64,000 nucleotides of DNA from NCBI RefSeq assembly GCF_954871325.1, contig NC_088776.1, forward strand, positions 29,994,508 to 30,058,507, read 5' to 3'. Position 1 is the first letter of the stretch, and the number at the start of each line of letters is the position of its first letter. The notes under the pieces are model-generated. The model worked only from the letters and a program-made list of their open reading frames with translations. It did not search any database and was not told the DNA's origin. Origin of the DNA: Gordionus sp. m RMFG-2023. Its lineage: Eukaryota > Nematomorpha > Gordioida > Chordodea > Parachordodidae. The position numbers were made by a program, and so were the translations under genes. This document shows positions 1-11,298 of the stretch, one piece after another.

Positions 1-224
1 AAAATCTGATAATTGCTGGTTTGTTAGTTGAAAGAAATTACGATTTAAATGCTTCATACATTTCAAGAAATTGTTGGACACAAGGAAATAAAGAAAGCCA
101 TCGTGAAGTGTATATATGGAGGAAATATTAATCCATTATTATTTTGGCATAAATAACAAAAAAAATATGCCTGTGATGCTTTTAGTTTACATATATTTTA
201 GGGATCTTTTAAGAACCCGTTATC

Positions 225-840
225 AATAATATAAGTAAATGTCAAAATGATGGGGAATCAAAATTTTCTTTTATTTAATGATGGATGAATAATGTATTTC
301 ACCTTTATATGATGATGGTTGAATCGGAAATTTTTTTATATTATGAAGTGTTATTCAGAAATTTATATTATAAAAATTTTTAAATTTTCCATTAATTTTT
401 TAATGTTAATGAAGTATATATTTTGTAATTTTAATTTATGTGCATAAAAAAAATCTTTTAAACTAAATTTTTATTCATTTGTATTTGTAATTTATAATCT
501 AAAAATTTATTCTAGATGAGAGTTTTGCATAACTAATTTTCGATCTAGCATTGCCTCACAAAACCCTCCCTTAGCAAGAATATATTTTTTATTGTGCATA
601 AAAATTAAAATTACTAAATATATATACTCCATTAACATAATTTATAAAAATAATGGAAAATTTTAGAGTAACCCCTCATCTAAACAAATATAAATTTCTG
701 AATCACATCTCACTCATAAGATAGAGATTTCTGATTAGTCCACTATCAAATAAAGCTGAAATTTATTATTCATCCATCATTGAATAAAGGAGAAAATTAT
801 TATTTACCGTCATTCTTGAAAGGCTATCAGCTAGTATTTC
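225..840. repeat. Foldback (inverted) repeat, about 230-bp arms
   Basis: The segment from about 235 to 450 recurs in inverted orientation at about 585-835. Shared words include the stretch around 'atgatggatgaataat', the 'cagaaatttatatt' block and the 'taattttaattt' block. The centre (about 450-585) is unique and holds no ORF. The arms are diverged by many substitutions, so this is an old hairpin-type element. No clear target-site duplication was found and the exact ends are uncertain. Confidence 0.55.
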
Positions 841-3228
841 CATAATAAACAATTAAAAAAAATAAGCCAATTTACATACAAAATAAATGATTATCCTTTT
901 TAATGACAATGTAAAAGCTACATAATTTAAAGATTTACCTTAACTAATATGATATCTATATCTGTTTTGAAATAACAAAAATATAGGTAAAGGATCTGTT
1001 ATTTTTACGAAAATAATTTATTTAAATGATTAATAAGTAGTGAATAATTAAAAATATGTTTGGAATGTTAAAAAATACCATGAACCATATCTAACAAGAC
1101 TTTTTTGAATAATATTTATACTAAAAGCATAAGATACAGATGAGATATAAAATGCAGACTAAAAATAGACGGTATCGGGCTTTTAGATATAATATCTAGT
1201 TTAGTTTAAATAATTAAAAAGCAAAACAATCTGATTTACAATTAAAATTTTAAAAAACAAAAATATATAGGGATGTACATGAATTTTAACCCCAAATTTC
1301 AAGGTAGGCAATTTAGACTCTCAACAAAATGGCCATTAATTATAATTAATGAAATAAATTTTTTTGTATAAATGTTATATATTTTTTTACGAATTTTGCA
1401 ATATTTTTTTTTGTTATTTTGTCAAGTCTTCATTATCAAGATTAATATATTTTATTTTTATAATTAGAGAATATTAATACTAAATTTATATTTATTTGAC
1501 AAAATGTGCAAGAAAAGACGTATATTTTTTTCAATATTAAATAAGTTTCTTTAAAATTATTAAAATATTATTTTTCGGATTCTAATTAGATTAGTATAGC
1601 ATTATTATATTTCGGTTATTATTATTAGATATTTAATTTGTGAAATAGATATAGAATTATTAATAGTCCTTACGTAGGAAATAAATAATATTATTCTTGT
1701 TTTGCGTATTATTGTTTTTTGTGTCTCGTTTTTTTTATAATTATAAATAATAGACTATTATATGCAATTAAATGTATATATATTAAAAATACAAATTATA
1801 TTATATCCTTTACTGTTAATGAAGTTTATTTATTTTATATCTCACATTATTCGACCTAATAACTTGAAAATATAATGATGAGCTCTTTGAAATGAAACAA
1901 TCTGCAAAGCATTATTAAAATATTATTCTAAAACATAGATTATAGTTAAATAGTTAGGTTTTATAACATTATTGTTTCTATATAATAATGAATATAATTT
2001 TAAATTCATGTCATAAAAATTTTTATTTTAGATTTATCGCTTCAAAAACATTGGGGGCCATTTATATCAAAATTTCACAACCCTTCAGTTAAATTTTGAT
2101 GGTGTGAGATTTCGAAATCTCATAGATCACTTTCACAAGTTACATCGGGTCAAAAAAAATATAAATTTTTCCCAAATACTGGGTAGGCCTAAAATTACCT
2201 CTATAGGTCTGTCTGTTACTATAAACTAAAGATTACACAAATGATTTTCTTAATATTTCATCAATCAAATATTTTTTATTATTATTTTGTTATGATTATT
2301 TTTATAAATATATTAATAATATTTTATTTTAACAATTTTTAATAGTAATTGTTTCTAATATTTTTGATAAACAACCTTAACTGAATTCATTCATTAAAAT
2401 ATACTGAGCTATTGAAGTCCATTATTAAAAAGGATATGCCTCTCAATGGCATCTAGTCCAAATATTGATTCCAACTAGATTTATGTGCCTGTTAAAAAAT
2501 GGCAGTGGTGGCTTTTTACTTTAAAAATATCGGCGATAGACTGTTAGCAGAAATCTTACTTTTAAAAATTATTTCCAAGTTTTTTATTAAATTTTTTGTA
2601 TAAACACGATAATTAATCATTTATTTGAAATAACTTTTCCTAAATAAAATTTATTAGAGATATAAAATGATAAATTCCCCGAAAAATCACTATGGGTTTC
2701 AACCCTCAGATTTTTCTAAAATTTTTACTGGTTTGCATTAATTATAACTAAGAAAAAATAAAATTGTGACCTCAAGAGTGGCTGAGATATGCGAGCCTCT
2801 AAAAATCTAAAAAATGGGATATTTTAGGAAAAATGCACTCCCTTTAATTTTGGTATCTTTTGATAGTATTTTTTATATTGAAAATCTTTATTCATTTTAA
2901 AAAAATTTATTAATATATTTATTATTTCAATTTATATAAATTCCTAATATATCATTCTATAAAAATAGAGGTGGGACTACAAATTCCCCAAAAACATAAG
3001 TAATTTTATTTTAAATAATTTGTATATTTTGTTTTAAAAAATAAATTTTTTTGTCTGTATATTAAAAAAAAATTAACATATTAAACTATAATAAAATAGA
3101 GCAGAAAAATAGTTTATTTATTTTATAGTTTCTTTAAAATATAACAATAATAAAATGAAAATAATTTTATAAAATAAATGAAAGAATATGTTAGGACTAG
3201 TGACTATAATATTGACATTGCTATTACA
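841..3228. other. AT-rich interval without recognisable genes
   Basis: Homopolymer runs and TA-rich sequence with stops in all frames. Short words recur (for example 'aaattcccc' near 2673 and 2981). I see no gene, RNA gene or clear element here. Confidence 0.6.
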
Positions 3229-3350
3229 TAGTGTTGTGAGGTAACTTCAAAAAAGTAACCTCGTAACTAACTTCGTTAGCTTTTTTGATGCAAAGGAACG
3301 CCAATCGTTACCTTCTTCTAGACGTAACGAGTAATGGTAATGCCGTTACT
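3229..3350. mobile_element. hAT-like terminal fragment
   Basis: TAGTGTTGTGAGGTAAC resembles the T/CAGTGTTG ends of hAT elements and is followed by GTAACC/CGTTAC-rich subterminal repeats (to about 3350). No matching opposite end was found in this window, so it may be a solo or truncated end. The terminus motif is seen; the superfamily is inferred. Confidence 0.3.
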
Positions 3351-4489
3351 TAAATTTTTTCTTAAAAAATGTTTTAAAAAAAATATATATTTTCATAAAA
3401 TTACCTTTATTTATTTTTTTAATATAAATAATTTAAACCGAGTTTTTAATTCATATCAACCACCCTTCCTTCATTTTTATTTTAAATTCTCGTTGTTAAA
3501 TATTCAGTCGAATGTTAATCTAATTAATATTCAATAAATGATAATGATATTATTATTATTCTATTTTACAATTTATTTTAAGAATATTATGTCCATAATA
3601 TTTACTTCTTCAGAAGAAGATAATTTAACCTTTCCCTGGCCCCAATTTTAAACATATTTTACATGTATAAAGAAAATTTAGGTTACAAAGTCTTTATACT
3701 TTGTAAATGTAGATATTTTTGGAAAATCCAAATATCATTGCCGATCCGATCCGATATTGTTTCAACGCAAATATTTCAACCTCAATTCCCAGCAGTTCAA
3801 ACTTAAAAAAGCATATGAAGGTGAAAAGATGAATTAAATATATTATTATTTTAAACATTACTTTAATAATAGAATATTAAATCATGGGTTTGATAAAATA
3901 ACCATTAAAATAAATATTCTTTTATAATATTTTGAAAATCTTAATCATGAAATTAAAATATAAGCCATTAAATTACACTATAGTATGGGGCTGAGAACCA
4001 ACATTAGAAACCCAAGATTAGCAAAATATTATATTGGGTTTAAACAATATCTTCTATTTCTTGTTTTATTATTACTATTAGTATAACTTCAAATTATTAA
4101 TAAATTTAAAGTTTGTTGTATTTTTAATTATATACTATGAAGAAAACTATGAAGTTATTGTTTTAAAAAACTTAATCTAGATAATTTACCTGATTCCTTT
4201 TTAAATGATAATTCTGAAAAAGACAAGAAATTGAAAAATTATCTTTCGCAATCATAATTTCAATTTTTAATGTTTTCTTTGACAATAAGATTAGTGAGGG
4301 ATTAAAAAATGCAATTAAATTTTTAAAAGATTTATCTTTATTATTGAAAAAGCTAAGTTATTTTTAATAAAAAATTCAGGAATTAATAGTATTTTAATTA
4401 AAAAATTATAGACTTTATATTCCTCTAAAATGAAAGAGATTATTGAACATTTGAATAATAATAAAAAAAATTGAAGCTTATCAACTCAC
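3351..4489. other. AT-rich interval, no gene seen
   Basis: One open frame at 3334-3537 is Phe/Asn/Leu-rich AT-driven sequence without any recognisable motif. I see nothing else that can be supported. Confidence 0.5.
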
Positions 4490-4865
4490 ACTCATTGAGA
4501 TACAGAGTACATGTAGATAAAAATAGCACAATCAGCTGTTGATGAATTAATTTTGTAAATTACAACCATTTTCAAAAAGCACTGCATTTATTAATATTAT
4601 CAAAAAATTGCAGCCAACTAAAAACGTGATGTCTAAGACTACCCTCGCATTAAAAATCAACAAAGCATATGACACCATGGCAAAGAAATTAGTGGATTTA
4701 TTGTGTATCCCAAAAATTATCTGTACGACTATAGATTATTTGTCAGCTTATCATCGTTATATAAAATTATATTTTAAAGAATGATAATATTGTCTTTTAA
4801 AAAGTTCTTATTTAGGGATGATGGTACACTGGCTACACCCAGGCACTCTTGAGAGGGTTTCGGCT

Positions 4866-5350
4866 GGTTGGTATAACTTTCATATAAAAATCTTTCATAT
4901 AAATAATTGCGACTTTATGTGGTTAATAAGTGAATGTATGGAAATATTATAAATACCAACCTAATTTGCTAAATACCGACCAAAATATATTAAAATGTAA
5001 TAAAACTCTTATTATTTAATATATTAATACGGAATCACGTGGTCGAAGCAGGCCTCCTATATATTATCCTCCCAAGGATAGAACCACCAAGTTAGAATAA
5101 GAAAAAAAACATGACCATTTCCGGGATTCGAACCCGGGACCATGGGATAAGAAAGCCAAGCTCTTGCCTACTAGGCCATAGAGGCTATTTGAAAAATCAC
5201 GATTTTTCAAATATATATTATAAATACGTTTAATTTTTTATAACCAATGGGTATAAAGTCGCAATTATCACAACCAATCATAAAAAAGTCGCAATTATTC
5301 TCAGTCGCAATTTTTTATATGAAAGGTTTTTATATGAAAGTTAGGGAAAC
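4866..5350. mobile_element. MULE-type nonautonomous TIR element (MITE) with tRNA-like core, copy 1
   Basis: The element is flanked by a perfect 10-bp direct repeat GGTTTCGGCT (4856-4865 and 5351-5360). Its ends are inverted copies built on TAACTTTCATATAAAA, followed by an inverted inner block AATTGCGACTTTAT. A 9-10 bp TSD is typical of Mutator-like elements. The interior (from about 4929) is nearly the same as in copy 2 at 8636-9035, including a tRNA-like stretch on the minus strand. The terminal sequences of the two copies differ. No ORF is present; mobility must have been supplied in trans. Confidence 0.65.
5114..5185 (-). tRNA. tRNA-like sequence (degenerate, inside MITE copy 1)
   Basis: Read on the minus strand, this 72-nt stretch starts GCCTCTATGGCCTAGTAGGC, with a good internal A box, and has a perfect B box GGTTCGAATCC in a paired CCGGG/CCCGG T arm. 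The acceptor stem pairs poorly (about half the positions), as does the anticodon stem, so the isotype cannot be assigned safely. It is best read as a tRNA-derived sequence carried by the transposon, not a working tRNA gene. The Pol III promoter boxes look usable. Confidence 0.5.
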
Positions 5351-5620
5351 GGTTTCGGCTAGCTTAGCTTGTTAAAGGCTAAACCAAAAACACCCATTTG
5401 ATTATCTAGGAAAAATAATATTTGAAATTTTTACCACATGTAAGATACAAAATAAAGTGACCAAATGCATTATCGACAATGCTAGAAATTATATAAAGGC
5501 TTTCAAGCAGAAAAATTATAATATATTAATTAAAAATTTATTAGTGTATATGAACAAGGAGAATAATCAGATAACAGGTAACGATGTCAATTTAAAAACC
5601 ATTTCAAAAATTACATTTAA

Positions 5621-6839
5621 GCGTAGGCAATTGTGAATAAACATGGGCTAATCTTAAAAATGAGCCATTTTAAGGAAAACATGGGAAGATATCTGATTAA
5701 ACCGGTTATATTAAGATGAAACTCTTTTTATAATTCGGTGAAATTAATAATCACAAGTCTTTCATAGATGAATACTGTATGGTTAGTGCTAATTAAGAAA
5801 TATGATAGGTTATGGAACCGATTGCCATGGCTCTTCCATTTTTGAGAGCGAAGAAAAAATGCATTTAGGGTATCTCATTCCCACGATAAGTGACAATTAT
5901 GAGAATTATAATTTTAAGTGTTGATGATAGACATAATTGATTTGTTTTTTAACAAGTCTGAGATAGTTATGAGAATCATAATTGTTGGGTGTTGAGAATT
6001 GATGATAAACGTGATTGAGTTGTTATTAACAACGGGTGCGAGACTTATGAGAAGATAAAAGTTAATTGGTTTCAACGAGAGTGAAGGAAAAAGAAGAATA
6101 AAAAAGATATTATTTCAGTTGTTTTTGAACAATATCGCATAAAGGATAAGAAAATAAATATATATTTTATTTTTCTTTAATGAAAAGGCGTGTACAAGTA
6201 TTTATTAAGTAAAACGAAATAAATGCGTAATACCACAAGAAGACAAAATTTTTTTGGTAAAAAATTTAGAACTAATAGATTTTTAGATATAAGATTTTTA
6301 GAGAATTTTAGATCTAAATTCAGCTTTAGAAATGGTTGACAAAGGATGTGGATTGATAGCTAAAGGACAACTACCGGCATATGGCTCAATGAAGATATAG
6401 GTCTGGGCTTCATTGAGGATAAAGGGGTGGTAGAATTTGACATAATGGTATAATTCATTTATCATATTTTGACTATGTATTATAATTTTAAGATTTAATT
6501 TAGAGGAAAAAGTGAGCAAATATTTCGAAGTTAAGCTATTTAATAGATTATGTAAGGAAAAATTAGATTAGAGGCGATAACCTTATACATTAAGACGAAG
6601 TGGACATATTATATATTTTATTGGTATATTGGAAAGTTGAGAATAAATGTAAGAAAAATGGTAAAATATTTCCAGAAGTTATAAAGGGTTATATAGATTA
6701 TATTAGGTATAAGTAGATTAGATGCGATTACCTGAGACCTTAAGACAAAGATCAAGTGATAATAAAGAGACCTTAAAACAAAGTCGATATCTCGGCAAGT
6801 GTAAACTTAGTACTAAAAGATCGATACGCTACAAAAATT
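5621..6839. other. Interval without recognisable gene; purine-biased
   Basis: The segment around 5890-6060 repeats a unit containing 'gagaattataattttaagtg' variants and 'gttgatgatagacataatt' variants two to three times. A 73-codon minus-strand frame at 6298-6519 shows no recognisable domain. The plus strand becomes purine-rich from about 6500. I cannot support a gene. Confidence 0.45.
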
Positions 6840-7460
6840 AGATGAAAAGAACTAATCAATTACAAGAGAACGTTGAAAACAAGCGACTAGATAGAACAAA
6901 TGGTCAAGATGTTCATGCTGCAATCGTTAATCGCTTACCAATATTGCCAATTGTTTACCAACACTTTAGTGTAAGATAAGGAAATCGACAATCATAGGAA
7001 CAAGAATTCGTGAAACAATCTTTCGCAGACAAATTATCGTCAATCGTTTACCGAGATAATGTGCTAATTATTAGTTACAAGAGACCGTTAGAAACAAGCA
7101 AAGACTAGGATAATTTATCAAAAGAATTTAAGACGGCTATAAGAAACAAAAGTTGAAAAAGAAACTAGAATTCATCGATATCGTTTACAAGCAATCGTAA
7201 TCAATTACCAGTTATAGTCAATTACCGCGATAAAGTACAAGAGAACATTAGAAACAAGCAAATAGAAAAGACAAAGATGGTGAAGAAAGAATAGTATCAA
7301 TCAATAATTGGTTTCTAAGAATCGTGGATCGTTGAAAGGCAGGCGTTAATCGGGATTATCAGTCGATTACAAAGGAGCTAATCGTTTACCAGAGGTTGAC
7401 AAGCAAAAGAAGATAGAATTCAAGAATTTCAAGCTATAATCGGAGATAACCGATCGTTAG
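6840..7460 (+). repeat. Degenerate interspersed repeat block
   Basis: Three diverged copies of a phrase like 'acaagagaacgttagaaaca' occur near 6863, 7076 and 7226, each preceded by CAATCGTTTACC-type words (near 6930, 7050, 7190, 7380). The spacing is irregular (about 150-210 bp). The strand is strongly purine-rich. No reading frame spans it. It could be a decayed low-complexity coding or untranslated part of an old retroelement; I cannot tell. Confidence 0.4.
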
Positions 7461-8255
7461 AAACTAAAAATACTAGACAAGGGACAGCCGTCTTCGAAAA
7501 TAGAAGACATTAAAGATTAAGAAGAATCGATTTGGAGGAGATACAAGGTCAGTAAAGTCGAAATCGAAAGAAAGTTGGTCATACGCAGAATGGTGGGTCT
7601 AACATAAGTGGAAGGGTATTGTAATATTCAGGTATTATTATTCAAATTGTGAATTCAAACAAGGATAATGTTTTATTAAAATTATTTAAGTCTTAGACAG
7701 GAGATGAAAACGCTTGATAATTGTAGATTGGTTTAACAATTGGAGTTTTTCTCTTTTTATTTTTTAGTTATAAATTTCTTAATTTTTAATCTTTTCTATT
7801 TAATTTTTCTTTTAAATTTCATTTTTAACTTTAATTTTATTATGTTTTCACTGTATAATTATTATTTATTAATAATTATGCAATAAAGTTATGATCATAT
7901 ATATTTAATTATTTATTTATTTTTCTTTAAGAGACATTTCATTTTTTACAATGGGTTTTACGGAGGATTTTTCATATGTTTACATATTTCAATATCATAT
8001 TGATCAAAATTAAAACGTTTAAGCATGTATTTTCCATATTCTGATCTAATATATCTTAAGAGCTGCCTATTGTTTCTGATGTAAATACTTATTAATGTTA
8101 TCAATATAAATATTTAAAAATTATTTACAATTTAGAAATATAATATGGGCAAAAATAAAATTTTATTATTGCATTGCCAACATTTTTAAATCGGTGTCTG
8201 CCAAAGAGACGGCATTAAGTGTAAAGCACAGGTCTATGTATTAATAAATTAATTA
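7461..8255. other. AT-rich interval, no gene seen
   Basis: Mostly A/T runs; no ORF of interest. The sequence just before 8256 is ordinary flanking DNA for the CACTG-ended element. Confidence 0.5.
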
Positions 8256-8635
8256 CACTGTGTGACAAATTTCGACTTGATTTTTTGGGAGAAAATAAAA
8301 TAAACATGTTTTAAGACAGTTTTTTAGGCTTATTCTAAATCCGCAGTCAGTTTTTTTCTAGCACGTCAGGTTTTTTTATTTATTTTAAGTTAAAGTGGCC
8401 AAAAAGGTCATTTTTAGCACTTTATGAAGGTTTATAACTTTGGTTCTAATGATCCCTACAACTAAAAAAATATCTTAATTTTTGCAGCAAACATTCCTTA
8501 TTATTATTATACATTTTTTTTATAAAATCCTTACTCAATTTTTAAACAACCTATATTTTTTAAATTTACCTTTATTTATAAAATCTTTTTTAATATAGCT
8601 TACATTTAATATATTTATTTATTGCGGCTTTCGTT

Positions 8636-9035
8636 GGTTAATGATGCTTACTACCAAGTGAATGTATGGAAATATTCTAAATACCAACCTAATTTGCTAA
8701 ATACCGACCAAAATTTATTAAAATGTAATAAAACCCTTATTATTTAATATATTATAATGGAATCACGTGGTCGAGTCCGGCCTCCTATATATCATCCCCC
8801 CAAGGATGGAACCACTAAGTTAGAATAAGAAAAAAAACATGAACATTACCGGGATTCGAACCAGTGGCCATGGAATCATTAAGCGAAGCTCTTACCGACT
8901 AGGCCATAGAGGCTTTACAAAAATCAGGATTTTTCAAATATATATTATAAATATATTTGGTAGTGCCTATCCAAATGAAAAATAAACAAAATTCAAATTA
9001 TATAGGTAGTATTAAGGTAGTAAGCATCATTAACC
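8636..9035. mobile_element. MULE-type nonautonomous TIR element with tRNA-like core, copy 2
   Basis: Perfect 20-bp TIRs: GGTTAATGATGCTTACTACC at 8636-8655 and its reverse complement at 9016-9035. The flanking 9-bp TSD is GCTTTCGTT (8627-8635 and 9036-9044), the length typical of Mutator-like elements. From about 8656 to 8950 the interior matches copy 1 (4866-5350) closely, including the tRNA-like stretch, but the TIRs of the two copies are unrelated beyond the first bases. It sits inside the CACTG-ended element and so is younger than it. The perfect ends suggest a fairly recent insertion. Confidence 0.75.
8844..8915 (-). tRNA. tRNA-like sequence (degenerate, inside MITE copy 2)
   Basis: This is the minus-strand counterpart of the copy-1 sequence. 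It begins GCCTCTATGGCCTAGTCGGT (A box intact) and ends with the B box GGTTCGAATCC. The T stem is imperfect (CACTGG against CCCGG) and the acceptor stem barely pairs, so it is unlikely to be a functional tRNA. Conservation of both boxes in the two copies is notable. Confidence 0.45.
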
Positions 9036-9139
9036 GCTTTCGTTCTCTTCGCTACACTGCACACGGTACGATTCCCAAACAATTTGTTTTAAATGAAATA
9101 GTTATATTTCTCATATTTAAATAAATATATTATGCTAAG

Positions 9140-10236
9140 CTAACCTATCTCATATTTTACTTTAGTCAGGATTGCGATCATTTTGAGATCGCAGCATATC
9201 TTAAATTCGTAAATGGAATAATTTATTTTTGACAATAAATATTTCATATTTTCATATGATTCATTTAACTGGTTGGAATAGGCGATGAGAATTGATGGCT
9301 TAGAATTTCCGTTATGAAGCAAAACTGCTTTCAAGCTGTTTTTGCTTGAATCGATGAACAATCGCCATTCATCGGGCACTAATTCAATATTAAGTTGTAA
9401 AAAAAAAGTTGTCCTAGATTGTTGGAATAGTATAAAAAATTTTCGTGAGAGAATAAATTTTTAAACGATGCTCCACGTAATCGGTATGAAGTTTGAACTC
9501 CATTTTTTTAAATTTTAAAATCATTAAGCCTTGAGGCTAAAAATTCGGACTTTCTTTTTGAAAGTTGTAAATTTCTGGTTATGTCATTTAGTTGCTCTTG
9601 TGACATAAATGGCGAGAAAAAAAATAAATTAGCTGCCGTTATAACGGCAATTTTTCCTAAATCGTTTAAATTTTATTTTATTTAAATGGAATAAATTTCT
9701 TATATTACCCACCTAAATTTAGAAATCGTGTCCTAAATATCAAAAACTCAAATTCACAAACTTTCGAATCTTTAACGAAATTAAATAAATAAGCTAATTT
9801 AAAATACAAAAAAACGTAATTTTTCCAGCTGCGAACTATTAAAAAAAGGAACTGTTGTATGTATATTATATATTACCGGATAAACCGACGAAATTTCAGG
9901 ATAACGAATTCTTATTTTTTTGTTAAACCCAAATGTACTAATCGAACAAAAATAACAATCCCACGAATGATTTCTTGCTACGTGCCAAAATGCAGGTTTC
10001 GAATAAGGCAAATATGACCGTTTTCCATTTACCCATGAATTAAAAGAATTATAACATGTTTTACATATGTTATAAGGGGCAAATGGTCTATCCAAATCGC
10101 AGAGTGGATTATTGTAATAAATTTCATAAATCCTTTGAATGATTGGAGAAATTGGATATTTTTGTGCGGGCATTATATAGCCCGCACAGATGTAACAAAA
10201 TTTAGAGACACATTTTAAACAAGGGGACCTCGGCAT
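9140..10236 (-). pseudogene. Orphan family 1: Cys-rich/DDE-like protein of unnamed invertebrate family, decayed
   Basis: The first open part (10236 to 9799, 145 codons) has paired cysteines and ordered motifs: FCYICAGYIMPAQKYPIS, RPFAPYNICKTC, WVNGKRS, AFWHVARNHSWDCYFC. A middle part readable in broken frames includes SQEQLNDITRNLQLSKRKSE and LFSHENFLYYSNN. The last open part (9379 to 9140) reads EWRLFIDSSKNSLKAVLLHN then YENMKYLLSKI and CCDLKMIAIL. From memory these match, in order, a multicopy protein of unknown function found in many aphid, spider and cnidarian genomes; this is recollection, not a search. FIDSS and the later DLK could be acidic residues of an RNase-H-like (transposase) fold; that is inference. 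The C-terminal part beyond DLK is absent. Several frame breaks are present. Confidence 0.6.
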
Positions 10237-10436
10237 TAATTTTTTGAAGAATATTATATAAGGAGGGAATTTGAATAATATTTAAAATCCAATTTTAAAA
10301 AAAAATTAATGAAAGAAATTAAATGTTTATGAAAAATTAAGCGCGAAAAAAAATAATTCTTCTCCTTTCTTCCTACTCGTTATTTGGCATTATTATTTAT
10401 TGCCCATACTACGGGTTCAAGGTACTCCATTGGAAA

Positions 10437-10765
10437 ATAATATATTTTGATATAAATTGATTCTAAAAACAAATATTCTTAAATACATCTAAAAAAGATA
10501 AATATTAATAAAAAATATGAAAAAATTACTAATTATTGCATTTTAAATGAATTTTGCTTCAAAAATGCTCAATTTAAAAAGAGTACAAATTAAAAAAGTG
10601 GGTACAGATATCTGATTTTGGTATAAATTGATCATAAATGCATAATATATTACCAAATACAACTAAAAAAGAGAAATATTACCTTTTTGCTTTAAAAATG
10701 CTTTATGCAGAGAAAATTCAATAAAAGTGTACAAATTAAAAAGTTCGAAAATATCTGTACTAACT
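10437..10765. repeat. Diverged tandem duplication, about 170 bp unit
   Basis: Words around 'gatataaattgatt', 'aactaaaaaagagaaatatt', 'aaaatgct' and 'agtacaaattaaaaaagt' occur in the same order at about 10437-10610 and 10615-10765. It lies upstream of the orphan-family-1 gene within the CACTG-ended element. No coding potential is seen. Confidence 0.45.
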
Positions 10766-11298
10766 TTTTTAATTTATAGATTTTGGTTGAATTTTCAGGG
10801 CATAGAGTACTTTTGAAACAAAATTAGAATTAATATATAATCTTGAGCATATTTGAAGCAAAATTATATAAAATTTATCTTCTAAAGTTAACAATTTTGA
10901 TAGTAATTTAAATTGATAACTTAAGACCCCCAAACGAAATTCTTTACCATTTTTCTCAAAAACCAATCGATAAAAAATTATAAAAATTAGTAAATTTATA
11001 AAGAAATATAAGTTTAAAACTATCACCAATTTTCAGGGATTTTTATTCGATACTATTTAAAATATATCCGTATAAAGACCTAAATTTTACCATTTTTGAG
11101 ATTTCGAAAAGTTGTCTTTATACGGTAATATTTTTAAAACTTGACGTGTAGGGAAAATTTGGAAAACGGATTCGAACTCAGCGTCAAATTCTGAACCAAA
11201 ACTTGTTTTTATTTTCTTCAACCATTTTTCTTGTCACACAGTGTTATATATGGTATAAAAGCTTAATATTCGCTATAGTTATTTTGTCCTATTAGTGG

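Larger units (their letters stand above)
4490..5620 (+). pseudogene. LINE-like reverse transcriptase remnant, split by a TIR element
   Basis: Broken plus-strand frames read LALKINKAYDTMAKKLVDLL followed by a hydrophobic/aromatic stretch at about 4640-4760. This resembles the catalytic-motif region of non-LTR reverse transcriptases (D/N-x-x-KAYD-x-x). An upstream frame with QSAVDELIL and a downstream frame with YLGKIIFEIF (about 5400) are in the right order for the 'accessory' and 'YLG' regions. The 4866-5350 element separates the halves. The host-side sequence carries several stops and frame changes, so it is not functional. Family assignment is by motif order only and is weak. Confidence 0.33.
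8256..11243 (-). mobile_element. DNA-transposon-like element with 13-bp TIRs (CACTGTGTGACAA) carrying orphan family 1
   Basis: The left end CACTGTGTGACAA (8256) and the right end TTGTCACACAGTG (to 11243) are perfect 13-bp inverted repeats. Weaker inverted similarity continues inward (GAGAAAATAAAA words). TTA flanks both sides (8253-8255 and 11244-11246), a possible 3-bp TSD. Inside, on the minus strand, lies a decayed gene of an unnamed invertebrate protein family. A MULE-type MITE has inserted at 8636-9035. The C-terminal half of the gene is missing, so the copy is internally deleted. CACTG ends with a 3-bp TSD recall CACTA/EnSpm-like groups, but the protein does not let me assign a superfamily. 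Confidence 0.6.

Noticed and set aside
5114-5185. Genuine tRNA gene
   Set aside because: Acceptor and anticodon stems do not pair, and the same sequence recurs inside a second MITE. It is kept as a tRNA-like feature only.
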